DNA from: Nectonema munidae
Taxonomy: Eukaryota > Nematomorpha > Nectonematoida > Nectonematidae
DNA length: 64,000 nt
Assembly: GCA_030549495.1 (NCBI GenBank)
Contig: JAUIRK010000925.1
Coordinates: 806,001-870,000 of the forward strand
Direction: 5' to 3'
Position numbers and translations under genes: made by a program. Of this stretch, positions 34,733 to 47,100 are shown in pieces. Within the stretch, counting starts at the first letter, position 1; every line of letters starts with the position of its first letter. Below the pieces are notes generated by a model, which was given only the letters and a program-made list of their open reading frames with translations, made no database searches and was not told the DNA's origin.

Positions 34733-36285
34733 AAAGTCAAAAAGATATGAAAAGTTTAAGAATTACATACATAATATTTCGCAATTTTCACCCTGGAAAT
34801 TTTCAGTCACACTCGGTTGTGAGGGTGACTTAAAATGGGAAAATAGGAGTTTTTCTAATTCTGTGTCGGTGCTAGGAAAACTCTTCTTAGATTTATATCG
34901 AACATTAAAGTCTTTAATTGTAGGAAAATGATCATGTCCTCTAAATAGAAGCAAATTAAATGTATACTTGCTTATTTAACCATTTCCCACGCATAATTTT
35001 TCTAAAAATGAGTCCTCTATTTTCTTTTTCAATGCGTTTTATATATTTAAAGCAGGCCATGTTTATTGCATGGGACAGTGGTGTCCGGTTGTGCCTGGAA
35101 TTGAGACTTGATATTTAAACTAAACTTTTGCCGACCTGAATTTTGGAGATTATTCATCTGCCTTCTTTTCCGATGAAATTTTATTTTTTCAAAGATTGCT
35201 ATTGTCATTTCTTGGGAGGGTGTTGTTTCTCTGTTCGCTATACGGTTAAGTATGCAAAAAGAATAAAGAAACTTTCAGCCATTTAAATTCTACTTTATTT
35301 ATAACTTCTTCTTTTATGTGTTGAGGAGCAAGTTTGTTTTTGCTAGATTTAGAGTTTTTATATATAGATTTAGATCTATAGAGTGATGGAAAAAAATTTA
35401 AGACCGAGTTTTCTGCCGTGAACAAGTTCGACCCACAACTTTTTAGACCGAATACAATAAAATCTCTAAGTTTATTAAATCAAATTTAATAAAATAACTC
35501 TATTGTCTCGAATAAAGCAGTTCTTACCAAATTGAAAATCTTGTTGCGTAAAATAGAACAAGATATAAAAAGGCCAATTCCTTTATGTGAGAGCTTAGTA
35601 CACCACAGTCACAATTTAAGAATTAAGTTGCCATGACAACGAAGTCTTAACTCATTTAGGAATAGCACTAACATATTCTGAAATAAATTAACACTACCAC
35701 AGTCATATGTAGGGGTGTCTTCAAAAATGTTTTTCACTTTTAGATAACTAAACGGATTAGGAACATGGAAATCGAATGCCTTGTTCCATTTGGAAAAGAG
35801 AGAAATGTGAAGTGTCCAAGTTGGCATTTATTGAAATTGTTAAAATATCCGCTAGGCAAATATCAAAGTGAAAAATGTAGACATTCTAACTTTCAACACT
35901 CTGATTTTAGTTAATGCGAATCCTATTCATATTTAAACTGAATAAATTAAATTTCACACACATACAGATTATTATATATAAAATCTAGCATCAAAAAGCC
36001 TTGGCATGTGGCCAACATTTTTGAGCTTTTGATCAAAAATTGACATATTTTTGACGGATTACAAAATTTTTGAAAAGTTTGAATACTCATTAAAACAGGC
36101 GCCGATGTACAAAATCAAGTGAAGGGGGGGGGGGGGGGGGAGAAAATTGGAAATTTTATTGAAATAAAATTATAATTTAATTTATCTAGGATAAGTTCTG
36201 ACAAATTGACTGGCCATTTTTACTGTTTAAATTTCAAATACCAATACCCGCACACATAACACCTTACAAATACAAGCACGCGTAT
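34733..36285. other. No gene recognised
   Basis: AT-rich with a G run of about 18 near 36124. Several short frames exist (such as 35827-35609 on the minus strand) with no recognised domain. Confidence 0.45.
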
Positions 36286-36289
36286 AGCG

Positions 36290-36480
36290 AATTACTGTAA
36301 AGTAAAGGTGAATTGGGAGTCTTCATCGAGAAGGCACAATTGCACCGCTTGTATCGAACAATGAGGAAAGTAGGCTTGATGCGGAATCGAACCCAAGACC
36401 TTGAGTTATCGGAATCCAGTATCTAAAAAAACCTTACCCACGCCCCCTATTCCTAAAAAAGTAACCTAAAAAGGTATGTT
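36290..36480 (-). mobile_element. tRNA-derived SINE
   Basis: The minus strand contains gggttcgattccgca, a perfect B-box (GGTTCGATTCC), about 50 bases downstream of an A-box-like gggcgtgggtaagg. The order is A box, B box, then a non-tRNA body (acaagcggtgcaattgtgcc) and a tttacttta tail. Related copies are at 42370, 44247 and 30962. It is transcribed, if at all, by RNA polymerase III. Confidence 0.75.
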
Positions 36481-39048
36481 TACTATAAAGTAAGAAATTT
36501 TCGTGAGGAATTTAATTTTGCAAAATTAGCAAAGACAAAAATTTCACGAATTTAAATTCCGTGAACTTAATTTCCAGAATAAAATTTTTTTTGTGTATGA
36601 AATTTTTTATAACATTTAAATTCACTCTACTTTCGATATAAGTGCTCCTCAAGTTGAGAAAAATTATTTTTTCTACAAATAACTAAAATTTTAGAAATCT
36701 TTATTCGCTAAGATTGATTCTCGCGACTTTGATTTTGTTCGCGTGAAATTAAAGTACTTTACCGTATCTTAATCTTTATTTTTGTGATTTCTGTTGTATG
36801 AAATCAAAAATAACTGAAATTTTTTAATGAAGGTAAGATGATACACAAAATATTAGTTTTGTCCGTTTTAAGTTGTTGTTAGTATACAAGTATATTCTGG
36901 AAACATTTTTTCCTTTGAAAAATATCCTTCACGTTCATATTTAATTATAGGCTGTTTGTTTTCAGACTTCGATGCTTCTTCAGTTCGGCCGCAAGAATCT
37001 AGACATAATGGAAGGCTGATCCGAGTGAGGGCTCTGCTAATAGAAGTTCCAGATGCAAAACAAATTATAGTGAGATTTGACTATCAATTGCTACCTCATC
37101 GATGGCTTTGCATGTTATACAATACTGAGTATTCAATAATTCAGTTATTTGTTGTTTTTTTGCAAAGATATCTTTTTAAAAGTTTGAACTTATGCGGCAT
37201 CTTCAGAGAAAATTTTCATTTATAAAATATTTAGAACAATTTTAAACAAATTCACATGGTGTTTCATATCAAAATTAAATAATTTTTTGCAAATGTTTCA
37301 TAAATATTAGTTGTAACAGGTGCAAAATATGTCACTTTTGGTGAAGAATAGGGGTAAACTTTGCGAATTTGAGTACAAATTTTTTAAATTCAAAACAATT
37401 GAATCCATTTTATGCATAAATGAAAGTGATAGAGATGCATAGACTCAACTTCACATTTTAAGACAAATGATGATCACTCCGTTATTCAGCTCGATACTTC
37501 AACATGCATAATGCATAAAGATGTCATGCATTTTATTTTATATAAAAAAATTGTATGAAATGTACTAGAAGTGAAATTTTTGCATTCATCATTACGTCGA
37601 ATTGAAAGAAACTTTAACCCGAGAAATATCCCTTCTATACGCGCTTGTATATATTATTATCCATAGAGCAGCAACACATCCAAATTCATCACATCACTCA
37701 ATTGCATCTCATTGTAAAGCATCATCTCCATTCCATATCCTTTATGGAATACATCATTCCAATGGAATCGAATTGTACATCTTTTTCGAAATGCATCAGC
37801 CCATATCGCATCAAAAATGATATATTTATAATATGAGTTAGGATATAATGATAAAAAATATTCTTCTCATAGGTAATGAATACACACATATACATTATAA
37901 TATTATTGCATTGTGTATGAGTGAGTGAGTGAGTGAGAGTATTTCTGTTCTATACATTATGTTTACTATATTATAGGGAAGATACATAACAAGCAGTTAT
38001 ATGCAATTATAGAAATTAATCCCATATACATATACAGAGCAGTGTAACACACAATAGTAATGTATGCAAAATTGTTTTCAATTCTAGACGTAGAGAGTGA
38101 TAGATAAATGTAGTGCCAGTCTTAGTGAATCCATGAAATATCTAGGGATTACTTGAAATGCCTGAAAATAAGGATCAGCGAATTCACGAAATGCCTTATT
38201 ACACAGATTCACTATTAACGCATATGCAATGTTATACACAGGCTTAAGATATGGTCGAGTGAATGTGAGGAATGAAATATGATGAGAGAAGCCTGCGCTC
38301 TTTCTCAAACAATTGCACTGTGAAATTTCCGTTTTTTGATTGATTGACACATGTCAATATCAAGAAATTCTGAGATGCGATTGGATGAAGAAAGTAATCT
38401 GCTACACCTTCCTTCGCAAATATTTGTCTTTGCTTCGCGCACACCTTCAGTGTTTTGTATTTGCTGCTGTTGCTCCCTTCTCACACACTCCCTTCTCGGC
38501 CACATTCGCCATCCTATCTTCTTCGTCTTTTTATCGAGCAATTTCTCGTACGTAATATTTGATTTCCACTTTTTTATACGAATCATCATCCTTCTACCAT
38601 ATTATAAAATGATAAATTATTGCCACAAATCACTTAAATTTCTAATTCACAATTTAATTCCTCAGCTAATTGCCTGTTTTTTCTCGTATTGAGAATCCCC
38701 TTAGGATTCAACTAAGTTTGTCGTTTATTTCTTAAACGTTTTAGACGCGATTAAACTTTCTCGCTAACGTTTAATTAATTTAAATCACGAACATTTCCTT
38801 CTTATCTCACTCAACTTTTTCAGAGTAATTATTTCAGTCCACTTTTCATTCTATTTTTATTTTTTATATCGTTTTTAATTTTGTTTTTCAAGGTATCTTT
38901 ATTTTCTCTAATTTTATAATTAAGATATAATATTTCAAAAAGATCTGAATTTTACATCTTTCAATTTTGGATTTTTTATATGCTACACATATTAGAAAAA
39001 CTTAGTTATTACAATATTTATACATATCTACACTTACAATTGTGATAG
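36481..39048. other. No gene recognised; one GTGA microsatellite
   Basis: Frames at 36956-37225 and around 38084-38692 have no recognised domain. A (GTGA)n run of about five units lies at 37917-37938. The stretch includes several near-identical promoter-free AT runs. Confidence 0.45.
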
Positions 39049-39056
39049 GGTCAGAG

Positions 39057-39289
39057 CAGTGCCGGATTAACCAAGTAGCAGCTGCTACAGGCCCCAAAAA
39101 CCTTTAAAGTTATTTTTTAAAGTTTTCTTCAATTCTTTTATTTCCTCCTTAAAATTTTTGCTCTTGAATTTTGTGGTTTTTATCTTGTAGAATCTAGATC
39201 AATTTTATTAAAAAAAATTTACTTCCTGACTATCATTTGTAAATTAAATCGATCTGCTACAGGCCTCGCTCTTGGTAGAACCAGAACTG
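39057..39289. mobile_element. hAT-type MITE, CAGTGCCGG family, copy 2 (233 bp)
   Basis: The ends are cagtgccggattaacc and the imperfect inverse ggtagaaccagaactg. Flanks are ggtcagag (39049-39056) and ggttagag (39290-39297), 7 of 8 matching. Its body is the inverse of copy 1 at 23297-23569 (shared tcgatctgctacaggcc, attttgtggtttttat). Confidence 0.9.
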
Positions 39290-39297
39290 GGTTAGAG

Positions 39298-39701
39298 GTT
39301 CCAAATTTTAAGCAATGTATTCTTAGAGTTTCAAATTGAAATCGCACGGGCTTGATTTCGTCAGATATATTAAGCAACGATCGTTCCTGTTAAATGATCA
39401 TTGCGTGGAAATTATTCTCTATAAAATCACTTGGTTCACTCCTCCATTTTCACATTGTGTTTATTATACTGTGTAATGATATCAAAGAAGCTTTAAAAAA
39501 TTTGCAAAGATTTGCTTTTTATTTTTTTAAGTCCTTTAAAGTTTAGAACGAATGTTATTGTTTTTATTTTACCAACTGTTCAGTTTTAAATTTATTTGTT
39601 GTTTTATCCATGATAAAATTGCCCTTCTTGAATTTACAGAATTAGGCATCATACATATATGACGTTCCATTCGGGAGGGGAGCGGGGGGCGGTAAAACTG
39701 A
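39298..39701. other. No gene recognised
   Basis: Intergenic AT-rich DNA between a MITE and a hAT element. A G-rich run ggaggggagcggggggcgg lies at about 39674. Confidence 0.45.
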
Positions 39702-39709
39702 TTCTAGAT

Positions 39710-42258
39710 CAGTGTTTCCCAACCTTTTTTAACTTTGCACCCCTAAAAAATTTCAACTATGATATCGCACCCCCAAAAAATTGTATTATAATATAGCACC
39801 CCATATTTATGATCTTATTAAATTAAAACGTGTTCAATTGAAATAAAAATAAGTACTGTTTACTTTGAATTAGAAAAAAAGAAATCATAAATGCAAATGC
39901 TAAAAAAAAGTTTACTTTTCAAAAAATTTTATTTTTAAATGAGTGAAAATAAAAATTTCTTTTTAAAATTAATGACTTTTTTGTTGTTGTTTTTTATTTA
40001 CCAACTCTTCAAAATTAGGACATATATCACTGATAGCAAGACGTAAATCAGCTTGTGGATTCAAACGGTTTCTGGATTTTGTTTTTAAAAGAAGTAGAGC
40101 GCTAAATCCTGTTTCGCATAAGTAAGTTGTTGCAAATGGTATCAGCACATCAAGAGCTTTTTCAGAAAGTTTTGGAAATAACTTCATGGTTAAACACCAA
40201 AATGTTTCTAATGTTGTTCTTTCAAACTCTAATTTTATTCTTCGATTTGAGCGCAATTCTATAAGATCTTCTTTAAGTTCTGAATTATCTAACATTTTTT
40301 CCAAGTCAAAAGAGTATGGATTTATAATCCATTCATCATAATTATCAAGCTTGCCATGTTCAAAATATTTATCAAAGGACAAAGACAATGTTTCAATGTG
40401 TGTCACAATTTCTTTGTTAACATTAGGAAGCAAACTTGATGTTTCATTTTCATTAACAAGCTCTTCAAGAAAAGGAAAGTTAGAAAAATTAGCACTTTTT
40501 ACGCGTTGACACCATAATTGCAGTTTTCTTTGAACGCATTTAGCTTTTCATAACATTTTAAAATGTTAATATTTCTGCCTTGAAGTGACAAACTTAAATC
40601 GTTCATTCTGGCAAAATATCCGCCAAATATGCAAGCATTTGATCAAACTCTTGCGAGTTTAATTCTTCTAAAAGTTTGCTTTGTGATTCATGTAAAAATA
40701 ATTTAATTTCCTTTCTTAGTTCAAAAAATCGAGTTAAAATTTTTCCACGTGAGAGCCATCGAACCTCTGTATGATATAATAAAACTGAATGTTCACTTTC
40801 AAATTCTTCACAAAGCATTTGAAAGAGGCGATGATTTGAAGCACGACCTCGTATCCAGTTGATCACTTTCACAGTTTTAATTAAAACTGTTTTTAAAACT
40901 GCGGGTAGTGTTTTTGATGCTAAAGCATGGCGATGGAGAAGACAATGAGTACCTTGCAAATGAGGAATCTCTTTTTTCATTAAAGTTATGAATCCAGATT
41001 TATTACCAAGCATAGAAGGTGCCTCGTCGGTGTAAACAGATACAATTATTTGAAGATTTAAATTATGTTTCTCGAAAAGTTTTTTACCAGCTGAAAAACA
41101 TCTTTTGCTCGAGTTGTTGTTATTAATTGCTCACAAAAAAGAAAATTTTCTTTAACACATTCTTCATGAACATACCTTACAAGAGCAATAAGTTGACTAC
41201 AATTAGAAACGCCTGAAGTCTCATCTAACTGAAGGGAAATTTTCAATGGGCTAGATTTAATCTGTAATATGAGTTGCTGCAAAACATTTTCACTTAAATC
41301 TAAAATTCGACTCTGAATAACATTATTTGACAAGGAAACTGAACTAAGTTTGTTTTTTGCATCTTTGCCAAGTATAACTTCAATCATCTCTAAAGCACAA
41401 GGTTTAACAAGCTCTTCAGCTATAGTATGAGGTTTTTTAGATTTTGCTATTCTAAAAGCAACTTTATAAGAAGCAAGAAGTAAGGGTTTTTCAACATTAA
41501 CAAAGCCCAACTTGGGCAAAGTCACTCTCGAGTCAAAACGAGCTCTTTTAACCTGTAGAGATTTTTCATCTTGTCCAACAACATTAGCTCCACCATGTTT
41601 ATTAATAAAATGTTCATTAAGTTTAGAAGTGAAGGCTTTAAATTTGCATTAGAAAAAATAGCTTGGCAGAGAATGCATTGAGGTCTTTGTGAACTTAAGC
41701 TCTCATTGCAAGTAAAGCCAAAACAAACATATTCGTCATTCCATTTTCGAACTTTTGACATGAGTCAATACATTATATTAGGCTGAGTTTGTAAAAAAAT
41801 TGAAAACTTAATTAAAACAAGCTGAAAAAATCTAAAACAATAATATATAAAAATTAAAAAACTTAAAAACGTTTAAAATTTTTTGTTAATAAAGAAATAG
41901 TATGAGTGCAGACATAGTAATTTACACAATCCTTGTAAAAAAATAAAAAATACTAAAAAACAAAAAATAAATAAAAAACAAAAAAAAATCATTTTTATGT
42001 ATTTCAGATCAACTATGAATTTTAAAAAAGGTTTTAAAATTTAATAGTTGTAATAAAACAATTCAAATTTTCGGAAAAAACTATTTTTTACATTTTTAAA
42101 ACTAAGACAAGAAAGCACTAAAATAAATTAAAACAAATTTTTAATTAAAATTAATAAAAACAGTTTTTTATAATTAAAATTTGAGTTGAGTTCCGCACCC
42201 CTTCAAGGGTAGCTTCGCACCCCCTAGGGGTGCAAGCACCCCTGGTTGGGAACCCCTG
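39710..42258 (-). mobile_element. hAT element, autonomous length, 2549 bp, perfect target duplication
   Basis: The left end is cagtgtttcccaacc and the right end, read in reverse, is CAGGGGTTCCCAACC, with gcacccc blocks inside both. Flanks are ttctagat on both sides (39702-39709, 42259-42266). Between them is a single hAT transposase on the minus strand, broken by a few frame shifts. The perfect 8-bp duplication and short list of breaks suggest a fairly recent insertion. Confidence 0.95.
39969..41761 (-). pseudogene. hAT transposase, ZBED5/FAM200-like, few breaks
   Basis: Four minus-strand frames in order. 41761-41522 starts MSKVRKWNDEYVCFGFTC with a zinc finger (C-x2-C in QCILC). 41525-41058 has KKPHTIAEELVKPCALEM and the catalytic LDETSGVSN. 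The next part, from about 41060, has TDEAPSMLGNKSGF and HRHALASKTLP, then HTEVRWLSRGKIL (catalytic Glu region). 40433-39969 has the hATC dimerisation region, FWCLTMKLFPKLSEKALDVL and ETGFSAL, ending NKKQQQKSH. Total length of about 600 codons is normal for the family. At least three frame changes (near 41600, 41055 and 40500) prevent a full-length product. In-frame methionine at 41761 is taken as start. Confidence 0.92.
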
Positions 42259-42369
42259 TTCTAGATGCTCTGTATTAAAAAAAATAGAGCGGATAGGGTA
42301 AAAATCATGACATGGGGGCATCAAAAACTTAAAATTTTGCGGGTTATTTATATCTAAGGGGTCCTTAGT

Positions 42370-42545
42370 GTACCAAGCTCTTATAAGAACTCGTCGCTAA
42401 AGAGTTTGGTTGATTGAAAGATTTGGTTAGATACTGGGTTTCGATAACTTTCCTCATAGTTCGATACAAGCGGCGTAATTGTGCCTTCTTGATGAACACA
42501 CCCCATGGTACCTTTACCTTAAGAAAAGGTAGAGCGAGTCGCTGG
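42370..42545 (+). mobile_element. tRNA-derived SINE, internally deleted copy
   Basis: The plus strand shares gatactgggtttcgataact, tcgatacaagcggcg, attgtgccttcttgatga and ggtacctttaccttaag with the SINE at 36290-36480. The B-box portion is absent, so this copy lacks part of the tRNA-like head. Confidence 0.65.
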
Positions 42546-42625
42546 GAGAATGTTAGGATACAATTACACCCCTTACTCAGCATATAATCTCTACATGACT
42601 CCTTAAAACCATGCCCCATATGCAT

Positions 42626-43781
42626 CTTCAGAAGGCAAATGAGTTTACATTAATTTTTGAATGAAGCGAAATGAATGATGTTGCCACAGCATCAGTATTT
42701 GACTCGTCTACATTCGGCGCTAAAAACTAAACAGAAACTGATGAAATGTTAAGAATAAATTTAAGTTGTATATATATATTCTACATACAACCTTGATTAT
42801 TTTAACTAATAAAAAATTTTTTATTTTTAACCCTGTATGCATATTCTTTAATTAATGTAAATACATGTTAACAAAGGTCATTTTCGCTTTTATATCAATT
42901 TTAATTAATTTAGTTTGTGTGATATAATGTGTTTTTCTGTTAATTATTTCGCGATCTTTATTATTTCAATCCCAAGTTACCATATTTTCATTTTGGAGGT
43001 AATTCTGATCAAAAACAAATATATTTTCAACTAATGTATGATTTTTTTAGTCTAGAATACAATTTACAACGTTTTTAAGAAATAAAAATGAGGAGGTGTT
43101 CATTGGTAATCCGACAACTACATATTTTGTCATATTTTATAAAATAATAGAGGTCTTTTAAAAACATATTGTACAGGTAAATCTATCACTTGTTATGGGC
43201 CTGTTAGCTTATGAAAGGTTCTAGAATCTAGATAGTTACAAACGTGCATTACTCTCAATATTTACGTTCTTTACATAATACGTTTTCTTATTGGTGAATC
43301 GTTTTTTTAATTCGATGTTTAATGCAAAGATAAGCATTATTCAGAACAATTTATCATTTTACGTCTTCGTATATTTACCGTTTTTTTAATTTTATTTTTT
43401 CACCCTAATTTGAGATTTATTCTTTAAATTCATTATGTTTAGCACCCTTTATAGACACTAAAATGTATAGATAGTTCATAGCACTTTATTAATATAAACT
43501 TAATAATAATGATACCAAATTCTCCGTACTTTTAATACCTTTTTCGGAGTTCTTTCGTCTCGTTTACGAAGAAATACGCTGTCTTCGAAATTTCATAAAC
43601 TTTTATTAACAGTGTAAAATACTCTGATGTATTTGGCAGAGACTCGTCTAAGGGATTACTAACTTTTCGATCAGCTACCCCGCTTTTGGCGCAAACCACA
43701 CTCATCTCGATTCTGGCCTACTTTTAAACCCCTTTCGTGCTTTACATTAATTTCTTAATCACGCGATTCATTTAGATTAAA
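42626..43781 (+). promoter_or_regulatory. 5' flank of the ZFP36/TIS11-like gene, no elements resolved
   Basis: AT-rich, with no recognised transposon. It is the candidate promoter and 5' UTR region by position only. The in-frame tag at 43773 closes the reading frame upstream of the ATG at 43782. I could not identify a TATA box or transcription start. Confidence 0.3.
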
Positions 43782-44154
43782 ATGCTTGATAGTTATGTCA
43801 GTAGCAGTAACAATTGTTCCTACCTTCGCTGTTCAGCTCCGATGTTTGACACTTGCGAAGTGACGTCTCCTTCCTCCACCCATGCTCCCATTTCTCAAAA
43901 TAAAGAGACTGACTTGATGGGTAGTAGACCCAATTTCACGTTTTTAAATTACGGAAGAAACGCCAAATCCACGCCTGCTTCCACTTTTCGCCTTTCTCAG
44001 AGCAACGTTCTCCAACAGAATCCGAATTGCTTTAAGTCGTCTATTACGTTTCCAAAAAGTATGCAGGATATGCTTCCCCGTTTAAATACCGCACAGCTAG
44101 AACAAAAACCAACCTCACTCACACCCTCTCTATTCTCCATAACACATTCACAAG
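43782..44154 (+). CDS. Exon 1 of the ZFP36/TIS11-like gene (inferred)
   Basis: It encodes 124 residues, rich in Ser, Thr, Pro and Asn, from an ATG with A at -3 and an in-frame stop at 43773. The end acacattcacaag/GTTGGT is a plausible donor. Its phase (one base left over) completes a GAT codon with the first two bases of exon 2. No conserved domain is recognised, so its link to exon 2 across a 9.0-kb intron rests on splice phase, position and composition. Without a donor the frame would run on to 44222 with a short hydrophobic tail. If transcripts start at the ATG at 53155 instead, this exon would be non-coding or unrelated. Confidence 0.55.
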
Positions 44155-47100
44155 GTTGGTTGTTTTATTTAATTTTTCTTGATATAAAATTTCACGGTTT
44201 CCTTGTTTTGCCCCCTGTTTGAGCCAAAAAATAGACTATTTTTGCCGGAGGCGTGGAATTTTATCTTCAATAAATTAGATTTGGTCCACAACTATAATAC
44301 TTAATAAAAGGACGCTAATGAAATTGGCCTCGATGCCACAAGATCTTTTGTTCGATCCCGCATCAAAGCCTTTCTCAGAAAACTACTTACAAAATTGCAC
44401 TCTTTCTATGAAAACATAAGGTACCTTTACCCTTGCCTCAAGTTTTGAACCAATTTTGTACTTAAAATTTGATTAAAAAGTTGGTTATTAAATTAGCAAT
44501 AATTACCAATTCCAGATATGTCTCATTTACCCTTTTTTACTAAGTATAAGGATAGTCGTAGTATTGTATTAAAAGCAATTTACTATTGGGCCCTCAATAT
44601 TTTTAAGGTAAACTTCATTTATCACTAAAGTAAAATAAGACAACATGTCGACCTACAAAATTGTTAACTAATATTTCAAGCATCTATGTTTTTTTACACT
44701 TATCCCTTTATACGCCTTTTTTAATCGTTAATATTTTTACATTCCTCTTTCCCAATCCGCGCCACCTTTTTAAACATTTAATCCGTGCTTCCTATTTATT
44801 TTCATTTCGGGATTTAATGGATCTTAATTAAGATCCAATTTGCAGCTTACTAAATTAATTCATCAACTTTATATTCAATAAAAATCGTATTAACTCCGAT
44901 AATTAAATGTAAAATAAATTGTCTGAAAATGGAGCTAAGATAGGCCGAACTGTATTGTAGTAGAGTATATTCGGAATATTTTTTAAATGCTTCATTCAAA
45001 ATGGTTGTAAATTAAATTGAAAGATCAACTTTATGATGTAGTTTATTAAGATGAGTCTCGATTCACTAAAATATATACGAATCAGAGAAAATGAGAATTA
45101 TACTTATGTCTAAGCTACTTAGCTTAGGCATGCATATATTGAATGACGGGTACTTGTAAGTGACTAGTATTTTTAACATTCTTGTCTAACCAAATTTTAT
45201 GCCATACGCATACTATAATTGGGTCCGCATCTCAAAATTATTGCCCACCTCTGCTATATAACTTATTCTTTCCTTATCTTTGGCATTTTAGCAGACATCT
45301 GTGGCCTTTTATAATATTGAAGCTATGCAAGCTTTAAATTATTTCATTTTTAAGGATTAAATATGTTGCTATTATGTCATCCGTTAGGAACAGTCTGTTT
45401 ACCCAATTTTTATGAATTTGAAGAATTCGTATTATCGTCACCTGATAAATTTCACTTTGAATCCCAATTTTTTTTGATTTACCAATAAAGGCAGTATTTG
45501 AATAGCAAGTTTAACCTATATTGATTGACACTAGAAAAGTGTCAGTTTATAAACTGTTTTAAATAGAACAAAGAATTCACAATTCATTTTATATAAAGAG
45601 ATACAAACTAGAACTTTATTTTTGATTTAATTTTCCCAACTTTATCAATCATCTCCTCAATCGATACCTTATCAAGACATCTAGAATTGAACTTCCAATA
45701 CTTATGCGAACTGGTTGAAAAAATTACAGATATTTGCTTTTACTTTGCATTAGCATGATAACAAAGCGTCAATTCTTAAAAAGAAGCATCGTTTAAAAGG
45801 AAGTCTTGATCGATGTTTTATCGGTGCTCATTTGCAAATATTTGTTTTTGGTTGTGATAATGTTTTAACAGTATTCAATTTTGATAAATAAAGTATTGTA
45901 AAACTTGACTAAATTAGAAAGGTTTCCCAACGCTTATGTGTGAGAAAATTCTTGTCCAAAATTTCACTGATGAATTAGTAAAGTTTACTATTTTAAAAGT
46001 GAAATCTTAGTTATATATTGTTTCCTTAACCCATTTAAGGCCAAACAAAGCAGACGCTATCTAAAAAAACGCAGACGATTTATATTACAAGTCATTGAAA
46101 AAAGCAGACGAAGATGAAATTACTTATGTTCCAAAATAGGAATATTGGCCGTAAATGGGTTAACTCTACCTCTTCGAAAGACATGCTATTGAAAAAAAAA
46201 ACCACATCATTTTTTTCGTCAGATGCTCATGGTGTGATGAGAGAAACTTTATGATTTTGATAAAATCAATAGAGTAACACGCATACTGAGCGATAGATCT
46301 TGCATTTGTTGGCAATTACATGCAAGAGTAAACATTATTTCATATGGTTGGTTCATGGAGTTGTGTAAAATGAATGATCGTTTCGAGTCATCATGATATA
46401 ACAAATTTCGACGAAGCGTGATATTTATATGGTTTCGCATTTTTGTGCGTGTAACCGAAAATAGTCCTGGTGAGCTTTTGCAATTCAGAGCTTTTGCAAT
46501 CTGTACAATCGTGAAAAATGGTTTCATCTTTCATATTTGTTTTTCCTTCTTGAAAGTTCCTTCGCCTAAAACACAATGAGTGGTGATAATGAGTGATATC
46601 AGTAAAATAAGCGATTCTTCTCATACTCATCAGAAAGTTATTACTGTATTGACAGTTTAACGTCAAGTGATTCTTATGACCTTTCTGATGATAGTCTTGT
46701 TCCTCCTGACTAAATTGGAATGACCGATAACAAGAAATATCGGAAATATTTCCCAATCAGAACCAACTGGTCCTAAAAATGGAGCTCAACTATTGAAGGA
46801 TAGTCTTGATAATTTTAAATTATTTATGACACTCGCATTCTTTAAATGTATAACTACTAAACAAAATGAAAACAATTATGAGCAAGTTTTTTTTAAATAT
46901 TTTTTATTGAAAGTAATTCATCAATTATAATTTTATATATAAAATATATAGATTATATATTATATATCGCAACTATTTTAGTGGAGAAGGTGTGGTAGAA
47001 CGTTTAATTATCGATTCAAATGTACCAAAGGCATTATAATGGATCTCTTTTTTACTTATAAATTATGAGAATGGGCTAACAGTCACAATTATGCAATTTT

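Noticed and set aside
36360-36440. A functional tRNA gene
   Set aside because: The B-box is perfect, but the acceptor stem and 72-base tRNA structure are absent and related copies exist; it is a SINE.
36956-37225. 89-codon plus-strand frame
   Set aside because: No recognised domain, no splice evidence, AT-rich surroundings.
38084-38692. Overlapping short frames on both strands
   Set aside because: No domain; composition like the surroundings; chance ORFs.
46249-46756. Two overlapping minus-strand frames
   Set aside because: Neither has a recognised motif; they lie in the host intron between a MITE and the Tigger remnant.
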